Positions 1 to 6,237 of a stretch of DNA of 6,237 nt are shown one piece after another. The translations under genes and the position numbers were made by a program. Origin of the DNA: CAIZGX01 sp964430305 (GTDB lineage: Bacteria > Bacteroidota > Bacteroidia > Flavobacteriales_D > Sanyastnellaceae); contig CAYSEX010000087.1 in NCBI GenBank assembly GCA_964430305.1, positions 1 through 6,237 of the forward strand, in the 5' to 3' direction. Below the pieces are notes generated by a model. It worked only from the letters and a program-made list of their open reading frames with translations, was not told the DNA's origin and searched no databases. How positions within the stretch are numbered: the first letter of the stretch is position 1; every line of letters starts with the position of its first letter.

Positions 1-2922
1 TTCGAATTGAAATTTCCCGATTCAAAATTGTACACCTTGAATTTCGTACTCATGAGTTACAATACGCTTGAAGAAAAGATTCAATTTTCAAATGGTGAGA
101 CAAAGAGTTTGAATTTTACAATGTTTAGTTCGTCTTATGTGATGACTGGAATTGATGTAAAAGCCAAGGCTGTGAAAAATTCAGATGGATATTTAGATAA
201 GTTGAAAATGAACGAGGCGAAGACCATTGACTTTATCTCCGGTGAAACGATGAAAAAAATTGGTGATCCAAACGTAGTTTCCGCCATTGCGAGAGTGTCT
301 GGTGTGAGCACAAGCGGAGGCTTAATTACTGTTCGAGGAATAGGCGATAGATATGTTAGAACTACATTGAATGGTTCACGAATTCCGACCTTAGATCCAT
401 TAACCAATAACATTAAGTTAGATATTTTTCCAGCGAGTTTAATTGATAACATTATTATCACAAAGACGCAGAGTGCTGATTTACCGGGCGATTGGGCAGG
501 TGCATATATTTCAGTTGAGACAAAAGATTATCCAGATCAATTGACTTTAGCAATAGAATCTCAATTTGGATATAACCCGCAGTCTACTTTCAAAGACATC
601 ATCACTTCCGATAGAAGCTCAACAGATTGGTTGGGTTTTGATGGTGGTGTGCGTATTCGTGAAACGGATAATGTAAACTCTCCCAATCTTGACCCGTCGC
701 AATACCGGGAGTTTGTGGCATTGGGCCTCGGAGATTACTTCACTCAACTCGGTGTTCATGGTTGGCAAGATGGTTCGTCAGAATCCGATATCTATTTCCG
801 TCTAGGATTGGTTCAATTGGGCCTGTTATCTGCGAACCAAATCAATGATCAAGCAGCTTATCAATCTGCAAGAAATAATTACAATCTTACCTATAAACCT
901 CAAGCATTTAATTTAATAAACCCGCAGGGCACTGACTATAATAGTGGCTTCGCGAACAATTGGAGTGTTCGATACAAGAGGGCTCCAATCAATTTTACTC
1001 AAAATGTGAGTATTGGTAATGAGTTGAAATTGTTTGGAAAATCGCTCGGGTATTTTGTTGGTGTTCGTTATGGTTCAAATTACCGATTTGATGCCAATGG
1101 TACCTCTCAACGTGTCGGCGATGCTTCGTTGAATTATCCTGTTGACAGACAAGATGCGGTTCAAATTGGACGTGAAACAAATTCATGGAATGCGTTATTC
1201 AATGTAGCATATAAGTTGAATGCGAATCACCGTGTATCCATGATGTTCATGCCAAATTTTATTGGTGTAAATGATGTTGCGAATTACTCTGGTGTTCCTT
1301 TTTCAAGCGCATTTGAAGAGGTGAATATCAATGCGAATATTTTTTATGAGCAACGCAAACAGTTGGTTTATCAATTTGCTACCTCTCACTTCTTCCCAAA
1401 AAACAAACTGAAAATTGAATCCAATTTTAGTTACACTGACGGGCAAAGTATTGCTCCTGATTTTAAGTCAACTCAATACGCAATGGGTGTTGTGAACTAT
1501 ACCCAGATTACGGGATACGTATTCAGTCCAACCTTTGGAGAGGGAATTCGACGATTTTATAGATACTTAGATGAGAACTTAATGGACTTGCGTTTGGGTG
1601 GTGAATTACCTTTGGCTTTTTGTCAAAAAGAAGGTTTGACAAGAAAGTTGAATTTTGGATTGGCTTCTCAGCGCAATGATCGAAAAATTGATAACGATGA
1701 ATACAAATTATTCGCGAACCCCAATGCGTCGCTTGACCCTTTGACTTCGAATGACCTCGATGGTTATTTGTCACCAGACAAGTTTATCATGGGTGATAAT
1801 TTTCAATATTATTATGTACGAAACAATTACATCCGAAACCACTCTTTTGGCAATAGCAATGTTAACGCTGCCTATTTGTCTTCTGATTTTGAAATAAATC
1901 AGCACCTGCGACTTATTGGTGGGTTAAGATTGGAGCACACAGATATTTTTGTTGATGTAGATGAGTACAATAGACTGGGTTATGCACGTGGTGATATTCG
2001 AAGAGAAAACGTGGGTGGTTTCCCACTTGTAAATCCAGGGGAAATTCAGCAATTTGATTTCCTACCAAATGTGAGTTTGGTATATAAGCTGAAAAATGAA
2101 GAGTTGGGCCAAACCAATCTCCGTATGAATTATGGCAAGTCATTGGCAAGACCAAGCATCAGGGAATTGAGTGATGCCGCCATTTTGGACAATGAGTTTA
2201 GAACATTGGTTTATGGTAATTCCGATCTGAAAATGGTAGGAATTACAAATTACGATTTTAGGGCTGAGACTTATTTCAAATCTGGAAACATGTTAAGCGC
2301 GAGTGCGTTCTATAAAGATTTTAAAAATCACATTGAAATGGGATTTGGTTCAGCAGGTATAACTTGGGAGAATATTGCGAAATCGAATGTCTTGGGTCTT
2401 GAGTTTGAAGGAAAAAGGGAGATTGGAGATCATTTCGAGTTACGAGCGAATGTTACGTTAGTTAAATCCAAAGCTGAATTTATTCGTAGAGATTTACAGA
2501 TTATCAACGGAGAAAAAGTATATACAATTCTTGATACGTTGAACCGACCAATGTTCGGGCAGGCGCCTTATCTGGTAAATTCAATCATTACATACAATGC
2601 GGATTCAATTGGTTTGAATGTTACTGCAAGCTATAATGTTCAAGGTCCACGATTGGTAATTGCAGGTGCTATTAAAGGTAGACCCGATGTTTATGAAATA
2701 CCAAGACACATGATTGACCTGAAAGTATCCAAGAAATTAACAGATCATTGGTCTATGAGTATGACCATTCGCGATTTATTAAATACCCCAGTTCGAAGAG
2801 CGTACAAAATAGATTCCATTAATTATGCTGGAGAAGTTCAAACTACTGAAGCAGGTTGGTATGACTATGACCGTTTCCGTTTTGGAACGAATTATCAATT
2901 AAGCATAACATACAAATTATGA
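1..2922 (+). CDS. TonB-dependent outer-membrane receptor, 5'-truncated
   Basis: This is a TonB-dependent receptor, a 22-strand outer-membrane channel powered by TonB-ExbBD. The frame is open from base 1 and no signal peptide is visible, so the true start lies upstream; the TTG at base 7 is not a credible start. The first ~40 codons look like the last strands of a CarboxypepD_reg-like beta-sandwich domain, usual at the N-terminus of Bacteroidota receptors. The plug domain spans about nt 154-534, with ISGETMKKIGDPNVVSAIAR, VRGIGDRYVRTTLNG (nt 331-375) and DLPGDWAGAYISVETK. The barrel follows, with the family-typical ARPSIREL (nt 2146-2169), TNYDFRAE and SAFYKDF stretches, and ends in ITYKL without the usual terminal Phe. 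The plug matches the RGLGDRY class of receptors rather than SusC, and no SusD partner follows. The substrate is unknown. The last base of the penultimate codon and the TGA stop form an ATGA overlap with the next gene. Confidence 0.93.
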   Translation, partial: FELKFPDSKLYTLNFVLMSYNTLEEKIQFSNGETKSLNFTMFSSSYVMTGIDVKAKAVKNSDGYLDKLKMNEAKTIDFISGETMKKIGDPNVVSAIARVSGVSTSGGLITVRGIGDRYVRTTLNGSRIPTLDPLTNNIKLDIFPASLIDNIIITKTQSADLPGDWAGAYISVETKDYPDQLTLAIESQFGYNPQSTFKDIITSDRSSTDWLGFDGGVRIRETDNVNSPNLDPSQYREFVALGLGDYFTQLGVHGWQDGSSESDIYFRLGLVQLGLLSANQINDQAAYQSARNNYNLTYKPQAFNLINPQGTDYNSGFANNWSVRYKRAPINFTQNVSIGNELKLFGKSLGYFVGVRYGSNYRFDANGTSQRVGDASLNYPVDRQDAVQIGRETNSWNALFNVAYKLNANHRVSMMFMPNFIGVNDVANYSGVPFSSAFEEVNINANIFYEQRKQLVYQFATSHFFPKNKLKIESNFSYTDGQSIAPDFKSTQYAMGVVNYTQITGYVFSPTFGEGIRRFYRYLDENLMDLRLGGELPLAFCQKEGLTRKLNFGLASQRNDRKIDNDEYKLFANPNASLDPLTSNDLDGYLSPDKFIMGDNFQYYYVRNNYIRNHSFGNSNVNAAYLSSDFEINQHLRLIGGLRLEHTDIFVDVDEYNRLGYARGDIRRENVGGFPLVNPGEIQQFDFLPNVSLVYKLKNEELGQTNLRMNYGKSLARPSIRELSDAAILDNEFRTLVYGNSDLKMVGITNYDFRAETYFKSGNMLSASAFYKDFKNHIEMGFGSAGITWENIAKSNVLGLEFEGKREIGDHFELRANVTLVKSKAEFIRRDLQIINGEKVYTILDTLNRPMFGQAPYLVNSIITYNADSIGLNVTASYNVQGPRLVIAGAIKGRPDVYEIPRHMIDLKVSKKLTDHWSMSMTIRDLLNTPVRRAYKIDSINYAGEVQTTEAGWYDYDRFRFGTNYQLSITYKL

Positions 2923-4244
2923 AAAAAATAATTTTAGCTACCCTTACACTGCTTTTTGGTATTCAGGGGTTTGGTCAATTGGAAAGAGTGCATGTGGAGA
3001 CTTATTATGTCTCAGATTTGAATGATGCATCAGACGTAACAGGAGGAACGCTAATTCAAGGTTCAAAAACATATCGCATATACTTAGACTTACTTCCAGG
3101 TACCCGTGTGAAAGGTTTATTCGGAAATGTCGATCATCCTTTTCGAATTGGGTCTACAGATACCATTTTCAATAACTTAAATGGTAATACGTTTGGAAAA
3201 GATTTCACCAAGGTTTCGTACGGAGAAAATACCATGGCTTTAGATAGTTACATAACCATTGGTCAAACCGCTAAACAAGGTTCGAAATTATTTTTTGGTG
3301 TGCCGAAGTCAGATGATCTCGATGGGTCATTTATTGGTGGAATGAACAATGATGGTGGAAGTGCTGCAATTAGCACAGGTTTATTAATGAACCAAGATTC
3401 TTCAGCTGGAGTTCCACTGACAGTAGCAGACGGAATGGACACGTTACTTACAAACGCGGCAGTATGGAATTCAGTTGGAATTTTAGATTTCACAACCGGG
3501 AATGATAGTACCATCTTTGGTTCTTTAAGAAAAGGAGTTGAATTCGAAAGCACCAATTTCTTGTTGGAAAGCTCAATTCCATTTGCAGGCAAGTTACCTG
3601 AAAAAAATGAAGTTTTGATTGCTCAAATTACGACTCTTGGAGAGCTTGATTTTAATTTGAATGTCACGGTTGAGTATCTCGAGAATGGAAATCTCGTAAC
3701 TATGAATTATGTGTCAGTTGATACCTTACTCGACGGTAATACGGCTTACAACCCATTCCTAAGTTACCCATTTGCATGTGGGTGCACTGATCCGAATTAT
3801 TTGGAATACAATTCCTCGTTCGTTTGTTTATTGGATGGAAGCTGCATCAATGAGATCATAATGGGATGCACAGATTCAATGGCATGCAATTTTGATCCAA
3901 GTGCAAACTTGAATATTCAAGAACTTTGTTGTTATCCGGGTTCATGTAATGGAAGAGATATTGCTGAGGTTTGTCCGCAATTATCTGGTGAATCGTTAGA
4001 CATTCAGTTGTTTCCAAATCCAGTGCAAGACAATCTTACTTTAAATATCTTACAATACGAGCCGGGTGATGTGACCTACGAAATATATTCTCAATACGGA
4101 AATTTGTTGTCATCTAGAATATTGGGGTCAATTGATACAAACTATAGTGAGACCATTAGCTTGTCTCAATATGAATCGGGTCTATATCACATACAAGTGA
4201 TCTCAACAAACGGAAAGATGAGTAAAATGTTCTTCAAATTATAA
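2919..4244 (+). CDS. Secreted Cys-rich protein with T9SS type A sorting domain
   Basis: A 441-aa protein predicted to cross the inner membrane by Sec and the outer membrane by the type IX system, then be anchored on the surface or released. Residues 1-20 are a signal peptide (Lys-Lys, hydrophobic core, cleavage near GFGQ). Residues ~22-275 form a beta-rich region with VETYYVSDLNDASD, TYRIYLDLLPGT and IGGMNNDGGS; from memory this resembles an uncharacterised N-terminal region common in Flavobacteriales T9SS cargo. Residues 287-352 hold ten cysteines in two GCTD-type repeats. Residues ~360-441 are a T9SS type A domain (IQLFPNPVQDNLTLNI, then YSQYG and SGLYHIQVIS, ending KMFFKL). The ATG lies in the ATGA overlap with the receptor stop, implying translational coupling. 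No catalytic motif is visible, so a binding or structural role is inferred; the ligand is unknown. Confidence 0.88.
   Translation: MKKIILATLTLLFGIQGFGQLERVHVETYYVSDLNDASDVTGGTLIQGSKTYRIYLDLLPGTRVKGLFGNVDHPFRIGSTDTIFNNLNGNTFGKDFTKVSYGENTMALDSYITIGQTAKQGSKLFFGVPKSDDLDGSFIGGMNNDGGSAAISTGLLMNQDSSAGVPLTVADGMDTLLTNAAVWNSVGILDFTTGNDSTIFGSLRKGVEFESTNFLLESSIPFAGKLPEKNEVLIAQITTLGELDFNLNVTVEYLENGNLVTMNYVSVDTLLDGNTAYNPFLSYPFACGCTDPNYLEYNSSFVCLLDGSCINEIIMGCTDSMACNFDPSANLNIQELCCYPGSCNGRDIAEVCPQLSGESLDIQLFPNPVQDNLTLNILQYEPGDVTYEIYSQYGNLLSSRILGSIDTNYSETISLSQYESGLYHIQVISTNGKMSKMFFKL
3780..3947 (+). repeat. Tandem pair of Cys-rich GCTD...GSC protein repeats
   Basis: Two protein-level repeats lie inside the secreted T9SS protein. 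The first covers residues 288-309: it begins GCTDPNYLEYN and ends LDGSC. The second covers residues 316-343: it begins GCTDSMACNFDPSAN and ends CCYPGSC. Both follow the pattern GCTDxxxxxY/FxxxA...GSC that recurs in secreted proteins of marine Bacteroidota. The second copy is longer and has extra cysteines (323 and the 337/338 pair). The DNA copies have diverged, so this is not a recent duplication. The role is probably disulfide-stabilised spacing between the N-terminal region and the sorting domain, which is inference. Confidence 0.75.
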
Positions 4245-4248
4245 TGAG

Positions 4249-4959
4249 ATGAAAGCAATTATTTGGTGGTTTAAATTGAGTTTATTCACTGCGGTATTCA
4301 TTTCATGCAATGAGGAAAATACCGATGAATATGTTATTGAAAGAGGAACCGTTGTTGATTCACAAGGTCAGGTTTATGCAACTGTTAAAATTGGTGATCA
4401 GTGGTGGATGGCTGAAAATTTGGCGGTGAATATCTTTAATGACGGGAGTTCAATATTAGAAATTTCACCTGACTCACCTGATTCAGTTTGGGGAAATGTA
4501 ACGGGCCCTGCTTACACGTTTGTTAATGATACGTTGTACGGTCTATTGTATAACCATGCGGTCATTCAAGATCCACGTGGAATTGCTCCGGCCGGATGGC
4601 ATGTTCCTACAGATGAGGACTGGAAAAAATTAGAAGAGGCAATTGGAGTATCAAATGTGAACAGCTTGGGATGGCGTGGTGAAACCGAAGCTGAAGATTT
4701 AGTTCCAAAGTTTTCCATTGGATGGTTGGAAGGTTCATTTTTATTTGGTACGGGAAAATATGGTTTTGAAGCGTTACCGGGTGGTTGCATTCTCTTTAAT
4801 GGAGAACGAAGTTCTCAGGGAAACACCGCATTTTGGTGGACATCAAATTCAAATCAAAATGAGGCGTATTACCGATATATTGATGCAAACAAAAAACAAA
4901 TTTTTCGTCAAAAGACCTACAGGAAGTACGGTATGAGTATTCGTTGTGTAAAAAATTAA
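4249..4959 (+). CDS. FISUMP-domain lipoprotein
   Basis: A 236-aa predicted lipoprotein. Residues 1-19 form a lipoprotein signal peptide with a relaxed lipobox, FISC, and Cys20 as the lipidation site; the following NEENTDE is acidic, as in many exported Bacteroidota lipoproteins. Residues ~34-236 match the FISUMP domain (Fibrobacter succinogenes major paralogous domain, TIGR02145/PF09603): YATVKIGDQWWMAENL (43-58), YGLLYN, GIAPAGWHVPTDEDW (111-125), YGFEALPGG (171-179), AFWWTSN and the C-terminal MSIRCVKN. The length fits a single-domain member. FISUMP proteins have no established biochemical function; they are generally surface-located and the fold is related to formylglycine-generating/C-type-lectin-like proteins, so a binding role is plausible but unproven. 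It starts 4 nt after the preceding stop, with no clear Shine-Dalgarno. The 72-codon + strand open frame inside it (4718-4936) is a shadow. Confidence 0.88.
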   Translation: MKAIIWWFKLSLFTAVFISCNEENTDEYVIERGTVVDSQGQVYATVKIGDQWWMAENLAVNIFNDGSSILEISPDSPDSVWGNVTGPAYTFVNDTLYGLLYNHAVIQDPRGIAPAGWHVPTDEDWKKLEEAIGVSNVNSLGWRGETEAEDLVPKFSIGWLEGSFLFGTGKYGFEALPGGCILFNGERSSQGNTAFWWTSNSNQNEAYYRYIDANKKQIFRQKTYRKYGMSIRCVKN

Positions 4960-4962
4960 TTT

Positions 4963-5628
4963 ATGAAGAAATATTTCACCTTATTTCTCTGCATTTACAG
5001 TTTTCATTTCGTTCATGCACAGTCGTGGTATCTTGGAGTACAAGCAAATTATGGATGGTTGATGTATTCTGAAAAAACAAATGATGCACTTAGTGGATTG
5101 AATGATCAATTGATATCTCGAATTGACGCACAGGATACCTACAATTTTGGTATTCGTTTAACGAAAGATTTCAATGAGAATTTGGGAATAATTTCAGGAA
5201 TTTCATTCGATGCAAAAAAGGAGTTGTGCGCAGATTGCGTGGATTTGTCTATTGATAAATACATGCGCAAATATTCATACGCAACTGTTCCTCTGGGAGT
5301 TCAATATACATTGAATACATCAAAGAAGTTGAAGCCCTTCGTCTCAATTGCTCTTGAAACAGCATACTTAATCAAATCTACAGAGACCATTCGATTTACC
5401 GGTGATAACAGAGATCAATATTTTTCCAATGAAGCTGATTTAAATTCGATCGTTTGTAGTTCTCAAATGCGTGTGGGCTTTGATAAGAAAATTGATGAAA
5501 AAACTAAATTTTCTTTTTACATGCAACAGCAATCGAATCTAAATTCAATCACGAATAGTTTAATTGAAAAGCGTTGGCATTCAATGCAAGCTGGAATTGC
5601 ATTCAGACATATGATTGGAGGCAAGTGA
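4963..5628 (+). CDS. Outer-membrane beta-barrel protein (porin-family like)
   Basis: A 221-aa protein with a signal peptide at residues 1-19 (MKKYFTLFLCIYSFHFVHA, cleavage before QS) followed by alternating amphipathic strands: SWYLGVQANYGW, YNFGIRLTKDF, LGIISGISFDA, YATVPLGVQYTL, LKPFVSIALETAYLI, SQMRVGFDKKI, KFSFYMQQQS and MQAGIAFRHM. This is the usual build and length of the small Bacteroidota barrels grouped as OMP_b-brl/PorT-like (roughly 8 strands). The assignment rests on strand pattern rather than a diagnostic motif. Residues 89-92 are CADC, in what looks like a loop between two strands; Cys165 is the only other mature cysteine. It begins 3 nt after the FISUMP gene's stop and is the last gene before a hairpin terminator, so it belongs to the same transcript. 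Likely roles are a structural partner, anchor or small channel for the upstream proteins; nothing in the sequence separates these. Confidence 0.8.
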   Translation: MKKYFTLFLCIYSFHFVHAQSWYLGVQANYGWLMYSEKTNDALSGLNDQLISRIDAQDTYNFGIRLTKDFNENLGIISGISFDAKKELCADCVDLSIDKYMRKYSYATVPLGVQYTLNTSKKLKPFVSIALETAYLIKSTETIRFTGDNRDQYFSNEADLNSIVCSSQMRVGFDKKIDEKTKFSFYMQQQSNLNSITNSLIEKRWHSMQAGIAFRHMIGGK

Positions 5629-5685
5629 ACAGAAAGTTAAGAATTTGAAATTCCCATATTTCACAATGTAAATAATTACCTAACA

Positions 5686-5705
5686 AAGGGCCCATTTGGG
5701 CCCTT
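5686..5705 (+). terminator. Hairpin terminator after the four-gene unit
   Basis: A perfect 8-bp stem, AAGGGCCC pairing with GGGCCCTT, closes an ATTT loop, 57 nt after the barrel gene's stop. The stem has six G-C pairs. It is followed by CTTCATTAATAATAA, which is T/A-rich but not a clean T-run, so termination may be only partly intrinsic. It is the only strong hairpin noticed in the intergenic stretch and sits where the end of the transcript is expected. Confidence 0.75.
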
Positions 5706-5758
5706 CTTCATTAATAATAATGTAATGTCTTTTTCATTCTAACACATTCTTGAAAGTA

Positions 5759-5766
5759 GAATTTTG
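5759..5766 (+). promoter_or_regulatory. Weak candidate Bacteroidota -7 element
   Basis: GAATTTTG matches the Bacteroidota -7 consensus TAnnTTTG at five of six fixed positions, and it is the only TTTG between the terminator and the next gene. No TTG sits at the expected -33 spacing; the nearest, at 5750-5752, is too close. If it is used, transcription would begin around 5772-5775, too late for the ATG at 5772 and consistent with the ATG at 5793. This is a suggestion from position and partial match only. Confidence 0.25.
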
Positions 5767-5771
5767 ACGCA

Positions 5772-5802
5772 ATGAAAAACCAAAATTACATTATGAAAAA
5801 CC
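5772..5802 (+). repeat. Duplicated start motif ATGAAAAACC, 21 nt apart
   Basis: ATGAAAAACC occurs at 5772-5781 and again at 5793-5802, exactly 21 nt (seven codons) apart and in the same frame. The flanks are similar too (AAAATTACATT after the first, TAAACATTTT after the second). Either ATG could start the following gene. The second gives a textbook signal peptide beginning MKNLNIFKAIAAG; the first adds MKNQNYI in front of it. Confidence 0.6.
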
Positions 5803-6237
5803 TAAACATTTTCAAGGCCATTGCGGCAGGAGTTGTTGCAATGGGAGCTATGGCATCTGCCACGGCACAATCAAATCTAGGAGCATCATGCGGATGCCCA
5901 CCAGTAGCTTCAAGAACAGAAGTTGTTGTTTCCACTATGGCAGGTTACACTGCAATTTCCGGCACATATGGTGGTGAGTTAACAGCAGGTGCAAATTTTA
6001 CATGTGATAAAACGTATATCCTTGACAAAAAGATTTACATCCCTTCAGGTCAAACTTTGACAATTCAACCAGGTACAGTAATTAAAGGTGCTGCAAATGC
6101 TGTAGCTGCAGAAGCAACGGCATTAATTATTTCTCGTGGAGGCAGAATCATTGCTAACGGAACTGAATCTTGTCCGATTGTATTTACTGCACAGGCGGAT
6201 CCAATGGATGGCTCTTATGCTGTTTCTAACAAAGGTA
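5793..6237 (+). CDS. Secreted predicted beta-helix protein, 3'-truncated
   Basis: The frame stays open to the window end, giving 148 codons of the N-terminus. Residues 1-25 are a signal peptide (MKNLNIFKAIAAG, hydrophobic core, ATA then QS). A short segment with SCGCPP (Cys33, Cys35) follows. From about residue 71 comes CDKTYILDKKIYIPSGQTL, then IQPGTVIKG (91-99), ALIISRGGRIIANGT (110-124) and CPIVFTA (127-133). This order (opening strand, TLTIxPGTVIKG, ALIIxRGGxIxAxGT, PIxFTA) matches, from memory, a large family of secreted right-handed beta-helix proteins of Flavobacteriales that usually end in a T9SS sorting domain; that end is outside the window. Start 5793 was preferred over the in-frame ATG at 5772 because the signal peptide is then of standard form. 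A terminator and a 164-nt gap separate it from the upstream unit. The coding is alanine-rich and its function is unknown. Confidence 0.82.
   Translation, partial: MKNLNIFKAIAAGVVAMGAMASATAQSNLGASCGCPPVASRTEVVVSTMAGYTAISGTYGGELTAGANFTCDKTYILDKKIYIPSGQTLTIQPGTVIKGAANAVAAEATALIISRGGRIIANGTESCPIVFTAQADPMDGSYAVSNKG

Noticed and set aside
7..9. TTG as the start codon of the receptor gene
   Set aside because: The frame is open back to base 1, there is no signal peptide after it, and the first residues already resemble the middle of an N-terminal beta-sandwich domain. The gene is cut by the window edge.
135..2155. Four open frames on the - strand (135-461, 995-1186, 1523-1774, 1913-2155)
   Set aside because: They lie opposite strongly supported receptor coding sequence, give no recognisable protein and have no leader signals. 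They are shadows.
1..2922. Reading the receptor as SusC with a SusD partner downstream
   Set aside because: The plug is of the RGxGDRY class, and the next gene has a T9SS sorting domain and a standard signal peptide rather than a SusD-type lipoprotein helical fold.
3263..3592. Open frame on the - strand inside the T9SS protein gene
   Set aside because: It is antisense to a well-supported gene, and its proline- and serine-rich translation has no domain or signal peptide.
4566..4936. Open frames on the - strand (4566-4790) and in another + frame (4718-4936) inside the FISUMP gene
   Set aside because: Both overlap the conserved FISUMP motifs in the correct frame and encode nothing recognisable.
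5641..5653. Short inverted repeat GAATTT-G-AAATTC after the barrel gene
   Set aside because: Six-base AT-only-core arms around a single base cannot form a stable hairpin loop, and such palindromes arise by chance in AT-rich DNA. It could be an operator half-site pair, but nothing else supports that.
5629..5792. Small RNA or riboswitch in the intergenic stretch
   Set aside because: Apart from the terminator hairpin there is no further paired structure or conserved riboswitch core that I can recognise, and the stretch is only 164 nt long.

Overview
The window looks like chromosomal DNA of a Bacteroidota bacterium, most likely a member of the Flavobacteriales (a Cryomorphaceae/Crocinitomicaceae-like relative is a guess). 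The reasons are an AT-rich composition, the near absence of Shine-Dalgarno sequences before starts, a TonB-dependent receptor with an RGxGDRY plug, a type IX secretion (T9SS) C-terminal sorting domain, a FISUMP-domain lipoprotein, and signal peptides that cleave just before Gln. All genes lie on the + strand. There is no mobile element, CRISPR array, tRNA or rRNA.

Bases 1-5628 are a tightly packed run of four genes. The first is a TonB-dependent outer-membrane receptor whose 5' end lies outside the window. The second is a 441-aa secreted protein with a Cys-rich repeat pair and a T9SS sorting domain; it starts inside the receptor stop codon (ATGA overlap). The third is a 236-aa lipoprotein with a FISUMP domain, after a 4-nt gap. 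The fourth is a 221-aa outer-membrane beta-barrel protein, after a 3-nt gap. No terminator or promoter fits between them, so they are almost certainly co-transcribed and translationally coupled. A perfect 8-bp GC-rich hairpin at 5686-5705 closes the unit.

Bases 5706-5792 hold the leader of a fifth gene, with only a weak promoter candidate and a duplicated start motif. From 5793 to the window end runs the 5' part of a secreted protein with a signal peptide and the start of a predicted parallel beta-helix. It probably belongs to a large T9SS-exported family, but its C-terminus is not visible.

Every product is predicted to act at or beyond the outer membrane. The simplest reading of the four-gene unit is a surface assembly: a TonB-powered import channel, a secreted, cell-surface-anchored protein that could capture or present a ligand, a lipoprotein that could bridge components, and a small barrel. 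No SusD-like protein, no enzyme and no regulator are present, so the substrate cannot be named from this window. The grouping is the most interesting item here; the individual protein families are known.
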